Notes: generated from the sequence alone by a model not told the origin. A stretch of 64,000 bases of DNA from Polyodon spathula (GCF_017654505.1 NC_054559.1:6607281-6671280); one strand, 5' to 3'. Positions 1-44,841 are shown, counted from the stretch's first letter. Program-made: numbers and translations.

Positions 1-1342
1 CAGGGTCTGGTTGGAGGTCTTAGTTTATTCAATGAATCAATTTAGAAAATGGTTGGAACAAAGATGTGAAGTGGAAAGGCCCATTTTGGCCACACCTTAC
101 CAAGTCTCTTGTTAGAACAGGATTTGCAGTAAATTCTTTGACACTGTTTAATGGGTCTGTCTTGTTACTGCTGAAACTAGAAGCTCGACAGTAACTCCTT
201 GTTCTTGTTAAAAGGGAAGTGTGAAGTAATATTGAATCGGTTCTAAACGAGAGTAGTAAACTTCTCATTTCAGTGTTGGGCTGACTCTTGTTGTTTAGAC
301 TCTGCCTTAGTGTTTAGAGCTGTACCAGAGTGTGTTGGTGTTTTGATAGGAAATACAATGCTTTACTGAAGACTGGGGACTCATCTCTGCTTGGCCGCAA
401 AAATCTGTTTGATTGCTAACCCATTTTCCTTATTCTCTCAACTGGTAAAAAGGATAAAAAAATAAATTGGCACTGAAAGTCATGCATTGGGTAACAGCTC
501 ACTGACGCTGCACCGAAACTGTGGAACTTAGCAATACATAATAAAGAGCTGTCGTGGGTCTGCAGATGGAGGCAAAGGAGTTCACAAGGTCTGCTTTGCT
601 GTATTCCCATGACAACCTCATGGTTTAAACTCACAAACCTGTGAGTTTAAACCATTGCATGTGGGTCGTTTTTAGGGAACGAAAGTCAGAGCATGCCTGT
701 CGTAATAAAACACAAGAAGACCTGAAAGGGCCTTAAAAGTTTATCCCTGAATGCATCTACTTGTTCTAAGGATTCTTGAACTATTGTTCTGCTTTTGAAC
801 AGCAGATATATATGGAAATTAGAGATGGGAACGTTGTGCTTCAAATCTGTATTTTTTAGCATTCAAATATAGAGGGCCTCTGTATAACCTCTCCCCAAAC
901 GCTTGTAGGTGGAGCAGCTTTGAAGCCATACACACTTTGAGCTACCTAGAGGACCACCACCACTTACGTGAATATACTTAATCTAAAGAATCGGTGCATT
1001 TTAAGTTTGCCTGGGTCTGTGGTTTTTAAACCTAGAACTCACTGATGTTGCTGCATTGTTTAAGCTCGGATCTGAGAAACTGCCATCTGATCTGTGTTTC
1101 TAAACCAAGTTTTGGCCTCAAATGGATCCAGAGGTAGAAGTTTTTGAATTTCAGGATTTGGTTGAACTCTTGACTTGGACCTTTAATAGCTTCTAAACTG
1201 CTGGTCTGATTAAGCTGTGTTTTTTACAATAAAAATCAACTGCAGGTAAGAATGTCAAGCTGACATGACCCTTTCCTGTCCCGACTTGCCATGGAAAAGT
1301 TTGAAGATAGCTTTGTGACGTCTGCTTGTTTGTGCTCCCCAG
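1..1342. other. xpo6: xpo6 intron, no exon recognised
   Basis: AT-rich sequence before the first visible xpo6 exon. I find no open frame matching the missing XPO6 N-terminus, so this is read as intron. A stretch from about 834 (AGAGATGGGAACGTT) resembles the tips of some hAT transposons, but no partner end was seen. Confidence 0.7.
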
Positions 1343-31649
<30,307 letters not shown>

Positions 31650-32330
31650 CCACCGCAGTGGATTTCACCATCGGTATTGCCAGCACCCAAATGCAACTCT
31701 ACCCCCACTTCTTGTCTCCTGGACCCTGAATTCTAGTGTCTGTGAGACTGCTGGCTGCCAGACCATTGGAGCTGAGCCTTATGTTGCAAGAAGGGAGCCG
31801 TGGGGAAGGAGGACAGGGGACTTTTGCACCTTTTTTACATCTGCAGATTTCAGTGGATTTATCTATTTTAGTTTGTTTTAATTCTCATTTACGAATGTCG
31901 ATGCCAACAATCATGATGAGGCCAAAAAAAGAAGGCTGTAGTATTTCAGAGACGGGTCCCTTAAGTATCATTCCACTGCGCCAAGGGAGGCAGCCTTTTC
32001 GTTTCAGCACTTTTGTTTTGTTTTAGACATTGCCTTCAGTTCTTAATCTCTGAAGGGGAGAATGAACCCCGAAGAGTCTCAACTGAATTTGAGCTCATAT
32101 CATTCCATGCTGATAGTGAAGAACCATGCTTACTGAATAAAGTGCTTACGTTCTACAAACTTGTTTTGTATAGTCAGTAGTTCATGTGTTTTTTTTGTTT
32201 TTTTTTAAATACCAAGGCTTGTATTGTTTATTTTCTATTTTGTTTTGGCCATTTTAATTTGAATGTTTCTCTTTTAACTGGTATGTTTTGTACAGTTCAT
32301 CTATTAAAATGAAACTTTGTGTAAATGTGA
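31650..32330 (+). other. xpo6: xpo6 3' UTR with two poly(A) signals
   Basis: Follows the stop codon without a splice signal. AATAAA at 32136-32141 and ATTAAA at 32303-32308 are candidate cleavage signals, giving 3' UTRs of about 510 or 675 nt. T-rich sequence follows both. An open frame at 31736-32026 lies wholly within this UTR and is not a gene. Confidence 0.75.
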
Positions 32331-35300
32331 AAAAAACTGATTGGGGAAAAAATGTTTCTCATGAAAGCAAGGAAATGTCCAAGGTGTTTGGAACATTTTG
32401 GTTTCTTTTTTCTAGCTAATGAAAAATGAAAGGACATAAGATGATGCCATCCATTCCCCTCGTGGCCTGGATTTGAATTTAGCTTTAGTGAGAAGAGGTT
32501 GGTGGTCTGGTCCATAGCCTCCCATGGGTACTGGTCTGCAACACAAAACCACTCCATCTAAATGGTTAACTTGGTACTTAAGATTATTTAGAAATATGAA
32601 TGATGTACAGCAACCCCCCTCCCCAAGTCTTATCTTGTAGGAGTAATATTCAAAATATATTTGACAAACCTCAAACTAGCATCACTCACCAAAGCATGCG
32701 TAACCTTAATTTCCTTGCAGTTTGCAAAACTTGGTAAGAAGTTTTTTTTAATTTTGTCCTGCACATGTGAATTGTTTTGATTACCTGCAGTCCTTGGCAA
32801 TGCCCTGACTGGTATTGACAAGTGTAAATGTGGGAGGAAGACAAAGTAGCATACAGATTAAGAACATCTTTTTAAAGAGTAGCAGAAGTTTCAGTGATGT
32901 GAAATAATCATCTGCTACTGATAAGCAGATTTAAATTGCTGATGTAATTGGGCTGTTTGTTAAACGATATTGAGGAAGTATTTAGGTTTAGCCTGCTTAA
33001 AGATGTAAACAACAATACTTGCCTCTTAACATTACAAGCCTCGTCCCCATTCAAAAGCTGTTGGGAGCAACTACACTATACAAATTTTGCAGTGTGTAGA
33101 TCTCAATCTCGATGTTAATGACAAAAAATAGTAAACATTTAAGCCACAACAGAATCCACGTAGATAGATGAAATGTGTTACTCTGCTTTTTAGTGTGTGT
33201 GTGTGTTTTTTTTTTTAATTTAGATAATGTTTAAGTGTTTGACTACTTCATGTCAAGTTGAGTATTTTCTTGCACACTTTTTGGTGTGGCATGCCTGTGA
33301 GCAAAGTAAACCTACATCTCAGACTGAGCTGGTGCTGGTTCCATCTATGTTCTTCAATATAGTCTGCAACCATAACCATTACACAATGGTCAAAGGTAAC
33401 TTCTCTATCAAGTTTCATATAACTGCCATTTACAAATGACCTACAATACCTCCCAATATTTTCCTGATGGTAGGATTTAATTCGCAGCCCCTGTTTTTGC
33501 ATAAATACTTTTTCTGCACTCTACTATTAGGCAACATCCTATATTCAAGCAACAGGAGCACATTCTCTCAGTACAAATTTCAAACACGTTCTGGCAGAGT
33601 TCCTGTTGATATTGCTGTGCTGGCAGTAGAAACATAGTGAATTCAAAGTGATTTCAACTCAATTCCGGTTGTAGGTGCGTTACACTATACGCTGAATTGA
33701 CTTTGGAAACTCTGGGGTCCTATTGCATTTAACACAGGATGTTAATGAGGAGACTCGTCTAACTGGTAGGATTGTGTTTGCATAAATGAGCTACATCCCA
33801 GAGTCAGAGTGAGAAAAGTCTGGAAAACCAAAATGACCTTTGTGAGAACACTGCACAGTTTTATCCTGCTTGGAATTGCATTGTGAGGTGGTAAAGAGGA
33901 CAGTACCCCCCACCCCCAAGAGTAGTGGGCAGCACCAGTTTCAAAGTTATTAATAGTGTGCTTGTATTTAAAATCCATTAGTCTGGTGCCGCTGTCCTCA
34001 GACCTCCTACCTCAGTCATGCAAGGAAAACTTTGCCCAAAAATTACTCTCGTACAAGCCCATAGTATTCAATTCATTGGAAGATTACAGTGTTGAGGAGC
34101 CAAGCACAGCCCCCTTAATGTAGCTCCATACTCCTTTTGGTGTTACAGATAATTCAATGCTACATACTCCTTTTGGTGTTACAGATAATGGAACTCCATG
34201 TGATAAATACACTTCTGTGCTGTCCATATGAATTTATGTGGGGTAAGGAGAAAGGGTCATATTACCTATGACACAAAAAGTGAATAGGGAGTGAAGATTT
34301 AATGCCCATCAAATACATCTAGTATTTTTGAAAATGAATGCTTTACTACATGCAATTGATACATGGTCCTTCATCTGTTTGCTTGGGTGCAATAACATTT
34401 AAATTAAAAGGGAAGACCACTAATACTGCAAAACAACTTGAATGGACTTTAATGTCACGAAACAAACCCTGAGGTTCAACTTTCAATCACAAAGCGGCTG
34501 ACTCAGGTTTGGATCAGGGATCTCGGCCAAGCAGCTCAGTTGTGACAATTCTTTGAACCAATTAAAGGCAAAATCATTTGGCTTGTGGTATGTCTGCACA
34601 GCATGTATTATGAGTGAGTGTTCCAGTAAGATTCAGGAATGAGGGCTGTAACCTCATTGCCTTGTTTACTGTTGATCTAGACATTGAGAGACCTGCTCCT
34701 TCATTTACTTTACTGCTTGTGATTTGTTAGTTTTAAACAAGTTTTGGGTTTTAACGGAAAAAAAATTAAACCACAAAATTGATACTTCTGCCTATCTCTT
34801 TGTTAACTTGGGAATGGGCTGGCTATTTTATCTAAAACGTTTTCCTGTCTGCACATGAATTGGCTATACACAGCAAGACACATACTTTCTCCAGCAGCCA
34901 CAGGTTACAGTAATGCTGCACCCCTAGCTCAAGTCTCCCCCACTTAGATTCTAAAGTGCTCTAAAATGACTCGGTTACGTTTCAGTATCCATATTTTAAT
35001 GTATTACATGGTGGATGGTGACTCCCCTGCATGTCGATTCAAGCATTTTGAAGTTGTGATGATCGATGTCTCTATTCCACCCACATCTCCATACCTGCGC
35101 CTTAATGTAGATGATTCTGTCTTCTGGTTATTTTTCCAATAATATATATAATTTAGGTTGATAGTGTTAACTGCCATTGAATCTCTGGCTTATTTCAATG
35201 TTATTCCAATTGCAGGTGGCTTCACGTTTCTTTTTGTGTTCCCTTACCTGGATGGCACTCAGAGTGGTTCATGTTGCACCACATGTTTATTTTGTTGTGT

Positions 35301-37085
35301 CTGTGTTAAGGTGTTTTCATCTACCTTTATTGAGTAAAAGCCAGCGTCATTAAGTTCACTGCCCTTTTGTAAATGTTTCTTTCTCTTTGCAGGCAGTACG
35401 ATGCTGTGCACTCCGGTGCTGGTTTACTGCACCAGCCTACACTACATACCAGTATAAGCATGTCTGTGCTGGAAAGCAGAAGTGGAGAAAAGCTTTTGAA
35501 CTCAAAGCACCTTCACACAGAAACTGGAGTGTGTCAGTGTCAGGTATTAACTTGTTTTCACATCACGTTCCACCCTATTAAATTCTTTGAGCCCTGCAGG
35601 CCTGATTGTTCTGGTTTTGGGGGAGTATGTTGGGGAACTGAATGGCTACAATGCTACTGTCTACCCTCTAGCAAGCCTGTGAGTGAGCATTCCTGTATTT
35701 AAGCATCTTTAAGGCTCATTTGTATTTGTTGTATAACTGCACTCCAGACTAGCACCCAAATGAAAATGTTAAGGAAAACAGCACAGGGATATATAATTAA
35801 AAAGTGACATGAAAGTAACCTTTAATGTATATAAAACAAAGCTGCATGGGACAACATAACTTTCTGTGTAAAGGACAAGGGTCTATAAGCGGAGAGTTGT
35901 GCCACAAATGATAGACAAACTGAAATATTTACTTATGGTTTCACATGTTTTTTTTAATGAGATGAGATAACAATAAAAGATGATATTGTTTATTGATGGA
36001 GCTCACATTTAAAAATGGATTCTACTGAAATCAAGTGGTCTAACATGATATTTATAACCCAGTGTACGGGCGGTTCCTCAGCAGGCAGCACTTAATTGGG
36101 TCCTGCTAAATGGGGTATCACTGAGGTCCTTTTAATGGAGACTGCGTGAGAGCATTACATGAACAGGTTTGTGTACTGTTGTGGTTAATCGCTATTAAAC
36201 TGTTATTACTATTTCAGTACGGTTTGTTTTGTGCCCTCTAGCAGGCCCCTAGTGGCTACTACATCCAACGTTTACCGCCTGAACTGAATGGCAATACACA
36301 GTAATATTTTCACCTATATTTCGTAAATAAATTCATGATTTCTGTATTTTCCTCATGTTACCATTCTTAAAATGACCTGTTAATGCTTAAAGACAAAAAA
36401 AACAAATGCATTGCATTTGCCTGCATAATTTGCAAAAGTAAACTTATTTAGTGAAGTGCCATGTGGTGGTGCAGCAATGCTATACATAATTTCCTGTGAA
36501 ATACACACACATCATTTCAGTGGACCCAGTAAAAAGTTTTACTTTTTCACTAAAGCCCATCTTTGCAAAGGAACAAAACACCAGTGATCTCTTACGAGCT
36601 GGTTTAACAAGTATAGGACACTTGTACATTAACAACTAAGCACCAGAGATTGTGGTTTCTAATCGTTTGTGCAGAAAGCAGTAGGAGCTGGACTTCCAAC
36701 AATAGAAAAAGCGTATGTCAGCAATAAATAAACAAAAACAAATAAAACCTCTAGTGCACACATGCAGGCTTTTAAAATTAGCCATCTTTTTTTAAAAGTG
36801 CCATGCCCAAGTTTATTAGAACACCTCATTGCTTCGGCTTTGATTTGTTGTGCATATGAAATCAAAGCACTGGAACTGACAATTCAGGAAAATTTGTCTG
36901 AATAGTCAAATTAGTGATTGTAAGAGAAAATACATACAGAGAACACGTAGTCACAAATTCATGAGACTTTTTAGAAGTTGTTTAAGATGCCTAATTAAAG
37001 CATGAAGTACCTATTGTTTCTATAGCACTGATTGCTGACCGAAAATTGGAATTCTCACACCCAGATGTTTTCATGCAGGTAGATG
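32331..37085. other. Intergenic, xpo6-decr2, left part
   Basis: No gene recognised. Short local features: an imperfect tandem duplication built on CATACTCCTTTTGGTGTTAC at about 34127-34187, and a pyrimidine-rich tract with CTCTTTGCAG at about 35382-35391 followed by a 190-nt open stretch. The latter looks like an acceptor, but I cannot join it to any gene. Confidence 0.6.
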
Positions 37086-38617
<1,532 letters not shown>

Positions 38618-39295
38618 TTTATAAATGACAAATCTCAAGGTATTCTAAAATGTGCACTCTGCTGTAATTGTAGAGAGACATGCATCCATCCCATGTGATA
38701 CTTGCACATAGTCGTGGTTTCACTGCTGTTGTGATTTGTTCCTTGTGTTTCCAGGTTTGGTGGGGGGCATAGATAGGAAACGGTATGGTATTTTAACCAC
38801 AAAGATACTAAAAACTAGTAGTTACTGGAAAAGAAATACACAGTGAGACAAATTGTCCTCTGAGTCACAAGGACTTTACTGGAAAATCAATTCCAACTCT
38901 GATGACCAGCACTGTGTTTTTGAGTGCTGGGTTTTGATGGACTAGCTTGGTACCAAGTGAAGAAACCATCGAACCAAAGTGCGTGTCTTGCTTCTACTCC
39001 CCAGCAGTTGCCAGTGTACCATCATAGTATGCCTCCCCGTCCAGAATTTGCCACCAGTAGCAAAATCTGACAGCTTAAGATGTCACTGTACCTCCCGTCA
39101 GAATTTGCTACTGGCAGTGTCAAACTGCTACCCTTGCTTATGGAATGGGAAGATATTTTCATTTTAAGTTAAATAATCTTAGTAAAGTAGCGTTATCCAT
39201 GTTGAAAAAATAGTCAACAGTAATACTTTTATCCGTTTATACATACTTAATACCAACACATTAAAACGATTGAAGTAGGGAGCTTTTTCTGACAG

Positions 39296-39780
39296 TCACG
39301 GCCAGATTAAAGGGAGCCCTATGCTAAACCATATTTTGGGGGCTGTATGCACAATAGCTTGTGAAACGGTGTTGTAATTAACAGCCTGTAGGTAAAGTGT
39401 ATCTGCAAGGACAGCTTTCAGTTCTATGTCATATGATTGTTCACCATTTTGACCTTGCAAAACAAATACAACATGTAAAGTGATCACTGAGAAGCAACCA
39501 GACTATTTTACCAATTCCATAATCTCCTCCTTGTGATACTTGGCAACTTTAGGTATGTATTCCCATCTCAGCTGGGCTAATGAAGGAATCGCTCGACCAT
39601 TTGCTACACTCAGTCTGAAGAATTTAAGAAACTTTCGATTGTCCAATTTTTCAAAAGGGCTATTTGCGCAAACAAACGCCTCTGTCAAGTCATGTAATGT
39701 GTTTCGTGCTTCGTGGGTTTCAGTGGACTTTTGGAACGTGGAAATCACAGTTTTTTTGTTTCTTTGCAAGTAAAGCAGTT
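39296..39780 (-). pseudogene. hAT-like transposase remnant
   Basis: Minus strand: the open frame 39769-39503 reads EAFVCANSPFEKLDNRKFLK and AIPSLAQLRWEYIPKV, resembling the segment after the zinc finger in hAT-derived CGGBP1-like proteins. Further along (39487-39300) come GEQSYDIELKAVLADTLYLQ and VNYNTVSQAIVHTAP, also in the expected order. The two pieces are in different frames with stops between. No zinc finger or tips were identified. The family call is moderate. Confidence 0.5.
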
Positions 39781-41229
39781 GCGGTACTGCTGGACTTCTG
39801 CCTTTCTCTTTTGGTGAATACTTGAAGCTAAATGGTTGTCAGCAGCTGATTTTCAGTAGTGATCTACAGTAACATTGCAGGACATACAGAAGAGCTTACC
39901 TGTATCGTTGTGTCTGTGGGCCCGGCCACCCACATGCAGTTTTTGTAAAATGTCCCAAAAACATTGACCCTCGCGTGGGTCCCAATTCTGCTGGGGGCGC
40001 AATGCAACGCTATAGTGTGATTTGCGTATAGGTTAGTCTGGTCCTGGACACAGTAACTGGAAAAGAGAAGTAAAACAGTAGTGAGAATATGCAGTACAAA
40101 AAAAAACTGAAGTTAAAAAATGGCAGAACACCGGCAGTGGTGTAGTCCTAAGTCTTACCAGAACGCCAATTAAAATATTGATTTTTCTCAAACAAATTAT
40201 ACAAATGTATGTTTTTATTTGTACATTGAGCTTGGGGTAACATTTAATAAGTAATGCATGCGTCTCACATGCGACTTTTAGGTTACTCCCCGTCAGTGCT
40301 GCCAGATTGGCTTTTCCAACCATATCTAGCTTGTTTGGAAAGCATCTAGCGAGTAGATACTGTCTTTGGTAGTTTGGTTATTTTTATTGTGCATGTTCTT
40401 TTTCTATTCCTTTCGATTTTATGAGGTCATCACCAGGGCAGAACTTCAGTCTCCACAATGCCCTATATAGTACATCACGTGCCCACTCGTCTTTTTTCTG
40501 GAGCTCTGCATCCAATTAAATTACAAATCACACAAGCGCTCGGTTATTTTTTAATTCAGCCCATCAATGCTCGCTTGCTTTGATGCAAGTGTGGTCCGTT
40601 GGCACTCGGGAGAGGAAAAACAAAAAAACCCCATCAAGGTTAGTAGGGGAAATGACGTCTCTGGTTAAACGGACTGGCGTCCCTCCAGACGGCTAGCTAA
40701 AGGTTGTCTTATGGTCACAGAGAGGGTTATACAATATTGTTCAAACCAGCATCCAGTCTACTGAAGGATCCGATAGTCTCTGCTTCAACAACTCTGTCCG
40801 GCAGCCTGTTGGCCTGTTCCCATGGTTCGCCATCCTTTCTGTGAAAAAGCTCCTTCTCCCCTCTGTTCTGAATATGCCCTTTTTCAGCTTCCACCTGTGG
40901 CCCCTGGTTCTGTTCTGTGATCTATGAAAAATAATTCTCAGCAGTTACTTTGTTAAACCCCTTGACAGTTTTAAATACCTCTATTAAGTTACCTCTGGCT
41001 TTCCTCCTTTCTAAGCTGTACAGATTCAGCTCTTTTATTCTATCTCCATATGACATGCCTTTCAATCCTGGAGTTAATCATGTTTCTCTCCTCTGTACTC
41101 CCTCTCCAATGCCTCAATGTCTTTCTTATGATATGGGGACCAGAACGGTATTCTAGGTTTGGTTGTACCAGTGCATTATATAATTAATATAACTTCTCCA
41201 GGTTTGAATTCAACTGTCTTGTCTATATA

Positions 41230-42534
41230 GCCTAACATTCTATTTGCCCTTTGTATAGCTTCTCTGCACTGTCTAGTTGGCTTAAGCGATTCATCCAATC
41301 CTTTTTGTTTGTAGCTTCCTCTATTTCGTTACTATTCATGTTGCCTCTAATGTTTTTGTTCCCTATGTGCAAGACTTTACATTTATTCCCATTCAATTTC
41401 ATCTGCCATGTGCCAGCCCAAGCTTGAATCTTGTCTAAATCTCTTTGTATTATTGAAGTTGTTGATTGGGAGTTGGCTACCCCATCCAGTTTTGTATTGT
41501 ACGCAAATTTCCATAGCTTATTTATTACGTATTGCCAAGTCATTTATAATATAATAAGAATAGCAATGGTCCCAATACTGATCCCTGTGGTACCCCACTT
41601 GTTAAGTTGCACCAGTTTGATACCTGGCCTCTAATTATAACTATGCTATCTTGTAACCGGTTATGAATTCATGCTGCTACTTTACCATTTATTTCTATTG
41701 AGAGCATCTTTAAGTATAATTTTTTGTGCTGTACTTTGTCAAATACTTTTTGAAAATCTAAGTAGATTATGTCCTACGCACGATCCTTGTCTGTTCTAGT
41801 AGTCGCATCCTGAAAGAAATCTAGTAAAGTTGTTAAACAAGATCTACCCCTCCTAAAGCCATGTTGGCTGTCTCCTATAGTGATTTGGTCTTTAGTCACG
41901 AAATTATCACTGCTTTCACGTAAACTACCGAGTTCCTCTTTCAGTTTCCTTTTAGCATTAACATATTGAAAAAACCCTTTTGGATTAAGTTTACTGTCTG
42001 ATTCAACTTGTCTCTCCAATTCCCTTTTCACTCTCCTAGTCTGGTTTTTAAAGTCTCTACAGGCCTTTTATTTGCAAGGCTGCTCCCTTTGATTTAATAG
42101 AAAGATATAATGTTATTGTATGAAATACCCAGCTTAATAAATGGATTTACCCATCGTGGTTTCTTTTTCTTACGTTTACATTTTCCCATTTTTGGGATAA
42201 ATTTATCCTGCATTTCTAACATTATATCCCTAAATGTAATCCAGTTGTATTCAACTTCATTATCTGTTTGTATTCTATCCCAGTCTGTGTTTAGAAGCTC
42301 CTTTCCATTCCAAGTGATTCTATTACCTGGAAGTTGTGTATCCTTGCTTCATTGTTTGTTAATACCAAATCAGCACATGAATTGTATCTAATCAGGGCAT
42401 TCACCATTTGTGATAAGAAACAATCTTGCACTATCATTCCCATGTCTGAGGTGATGGGATCCCAGTTTGTTTGGGAAGTTGAAGTCTCACATAATTAGAG
42501 TGTCCCCTTTACATTTTTTTTTTTGATGCTTGCA

Positions 42535-42565
<31 letters not shown>

Positions 42566-42850
42566 TGATTCATCTGAACTTGGAGGTTAACAGACTTCCA
42601 CAATTAAACCTTTAGATTTGTTTACTTTAATCCATATTGATTAATTGTTGTTGCCATTACCTTCCAGTATTTCCCATTCTAATGTGTTATGTATATTGCG
42701 ACCCCCTCATCCTCTTTTATCGGGTCTCTCTTCCCTAACTAACCTATATCTTTCCATGTTAAACTCATCTCCATCTTTAGGAGTTAACCATAATTCCCTT
42801 ATGACCTATAATGACATTAGTTATCCACATTGACTACTGCTTCTAATTCT
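41230..42850 (-). pseudogene. LINE ORF2: endonuclease and reverse transcriptase
   Basis: Minus-strand text in order: DFNFPNKLG at about 42495 (endonuclease Asp motif), FLSQMVNALIRYNSCADLVL at about 42420, then RT entry KLNPKGFFQYVNAKRKLKEE (about 41990), GDSQHGFRRGRSCLTTLLDF (about 41860), TSGVPQGSVLGPLLFLL (about 41600), and the catalytic-box position reading KFAYNTKLDGVANS (about 41500). LINE RTs normally have F-A-D-D there, so both Asp are lost. RDLDKIQAWAGTWQMKLN and CKVLHIGNKNI then confirm the clade. Broken by several stops. Confidence 0.85.
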
Positions 42851-43081
42851 AGAAATGTATTTCTAATGCTTTTTATATAGGAATTTCAGTTTATGAAAAT
42901 TGGCAAAAATGTGGTTGTTTACTCTGTTAACTGCTTCCCCCAGAGCACTGGATCCCCTCCTGTTCAGGTGCAGCCTGCCCCACCTGTATAGGCCAGCCCC
43001 TTTTAAAGGTTCCCCAGTGCCCCATAAACCTGGGCCCCTCTTGCCTACACCAGTTTTTTAACCACGTGTGAAAACTTTTAA

Positions 43082-43690
43082 TCATCGCTTGTTTTCGCCC
43101 TGCGCGTGGCACCGGCAGTATTTCAGAGAAACTACTGTGGAGGCTGTGCTTTTAATCTTTTGCCCTAGCTCTAGAAATGTATTTTGCAGAGCCTCATGAC
43201 TCTGTTTAACTGCGTCATTTGTTTCTACGTTAACCACGGCTACTGGATCCTCCCCGGTCCAGACCAAGAGCATGTCCTGCTGTGTCGTGGTATCATGCAC
43301 CCAGGCACCAGGTAGGCAACACACCATGCGTGACTCAGGATCACGGCTGCACACCTGACTGTCTATGTTCCTATTGATTGAGTCCCCTATGACTATTGCT
43401 CCTCTTTTTTAATTTCCCCTGGGGGGCTGTGGCACCATGGCACAGCACCCAGTCCCTACCTGGTACTGACTGTTCCCCCCCCCCCCCCCCACTCTATTTG
43501 AGTGCACACTTCTCTAAAAGACAGTTCTATAAAATCTTCCACTTCTATCATGCTGTGCAGTCCAGCCAGCCTTGCCTCAAGCCCTACCACCCTAGCCTCA
43601 AGGTCAGAGACCAGCTGGCATCGTTCACAGGTGTACCCCCCTGGAAAGGATTATCCAGAGAAGTCCACATTCTGCAAACTTGATACTTCA
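43082..43690 (-). pseudogene. LINE ORF1: coiled-coil and SGNH/GDS esterase
   Basis: Minus strand. About 43660-43500 reads CERCQLVSDLEARVVGLEAR, a C-x2-C followed by a leucine/valine heptad (coiled coil). A poly-G run (43478-43491) marks a frameshift. Then GAIVIGDSINRNIDSQVC at about 43400 holds the GDS nucleophile motif of SGNH hydrolases, and PVAVVNVETNDAVKQSH at about 43215 resembles block III (usually G-x-N-D; here E-T-N-D). Esterase-type ORF1 proteins are known in CR1 and related LINEs, where the enzyme's role is uncertain. It is a pseudogene. Confidence 0.72.
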
Positions 43691-43799
43691 TGTTAGCCTT
43701 TATATTAAATTTGGGTTTGTTTCCTACTGTTGTAATTAATCTTTCTTTACCAGTTAAAAATGTGTTGGTAACCCTATTCCTCCATCTCCTCCCACCTCA

Positions 43800-44165
43800 C
43801 TCACGCTGGTTCTCACTTCCGCTCTCTCTCTCGCTCTGTCTCCTGCTCTCTCTCTCTCTCGCTCTCTCTCCTGCTCTCTCTCGCTCTCCCTCCTGGCTCC
43901 TGCTCTGTCTCGCTCTCCCTCCTGGCTCCTGCTCTATCTCTCTCTCTCTCTCTGGCTCCTGCTTGCTCTCACTGTGGCTCTCTCTGTCTCTCTCGCTCTG
44001 GCTTCCACTCGCTCTTGCTCTCGCTCTCACTGTCTCCTGCTCACTTGCGCTCTTGCTCACTGTCTCTCCCGCTTGCGCTCTCTCTCTCTCTCTCTCTCTC
44101 TCGCTCTTGTTCTGTCTCCACTCACTCGTGCTCTTGTTCTCCCACTGTCTCTCACTCTGTCTACC
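43800..44165. repeat. CT-rich polypyrimidine tract
   Basis: About 370 bp dominated by CTCTCTCT with CGCTCT and CTCCTG variants, on the + strand (polypurine on the minus strand). It leaves long artificial open frames on both strands rich in Ser/Leu or Arg/Glu. Mirror symmetry makes it a candidate for triplex (H-DNA) structure. Confidence 0.92.
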
Positions 44166-44614
44166 CCTCACTCTTGTGATTGCTCTCTGTCTGAGGTGTA
44201 ATTTACACAGCACATTTAAGTTAACTTTCTCCCAAAACACACTCTTGTGTGCTACAGTACACAATTCAACTGTGTGTGTGTATTCTACACTTTTTTTTTT
44301 TGGTAAATTACATTACTAATAACAAAAAATCAAAAAAAACAAGAGGCATATTTTACATTAATAATAAACAAATAAAGAAAAACAATGTTTGTTTTAAAAC
44401 TGTGCTGTGTGTGAGAGAACCTCTTTTACAACCCACAATAATGCTCACACAGGCTTCCCCCCTGTTAATGAGAGATGAGAAAATGAACTTTGAAAGCCAT
44501 TTGCTGTGTGTTGAGACCCTTATTCTGCGTTTCTTCTCAGGGAAGGTCTGACTGACACTGAAATACAGCTGTCTGAGAATGTGCTGTCTCCCTCCTGTGG
44601 CTGGTAGAGGGTGC

Positions 44615-44690
44615 TATATATATATATATATATATATAGCATATATAAAATTTGTGACTGGGTATATATATATATTGTATATAGCGCTCC
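44615..44690. repeat. (TA)n tracts
   Basis: Two short TA runs (about 44617-44638 and 44663-44676) within 80 bp, about 150 bp before the putative decr2 promoter. Confidence 0.9.
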
Positions 44691-44841
44691 CATATAACAA
44701 AAAGGTTGCATTACATTGGTTGGTCATTGATGTAATTTTCAACAGGATTGGCCAAGCCGTTTTGGGGGGTCTGGGGCTGACTGGCACATAAATGAAGAAC
44801 AACCTCAAAGTGTTTTTGTTTTTGACACAAATTGAGTTTAA

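Larger units (their letters stand above)
40700..43700 (-). mobile_element. CR1/L2-like LINE, decayed, minus strand
   Basis: A non-LTR retrotransposon occupying about 3 kb of the intergenic region. In minus-strand order it has an ORF1-like protein with a GDS esterase signature (43690-43082), endonuclease text (about 42850-42300), reverse transcriptase (about 42170-41230) and the RT C-terminal tail (about 41230-40720). This ORF1-EN-RT order is that of CR1/L2-clade LINEs. Many frameshifts and stops are present. The 5' end is near 43700. A clean 3' tail was not identified. Confidence 0.85.

Noticed and set aside
35373..35702. Overlapping open frames as a missing coding exon
   Set aside because: Both neighbouring genes are complete without it in this stretch, and the text matches no family I know. 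Kept only as a low-interest finding.
43690..44319. 209-codon Ser/Leu-rich open frame and a 155-codon Arg/Glu-rich one opposite
   Set aside because: Both are artefacts of the CT/GA repeat. They have no start context, no homology and no splice signals.
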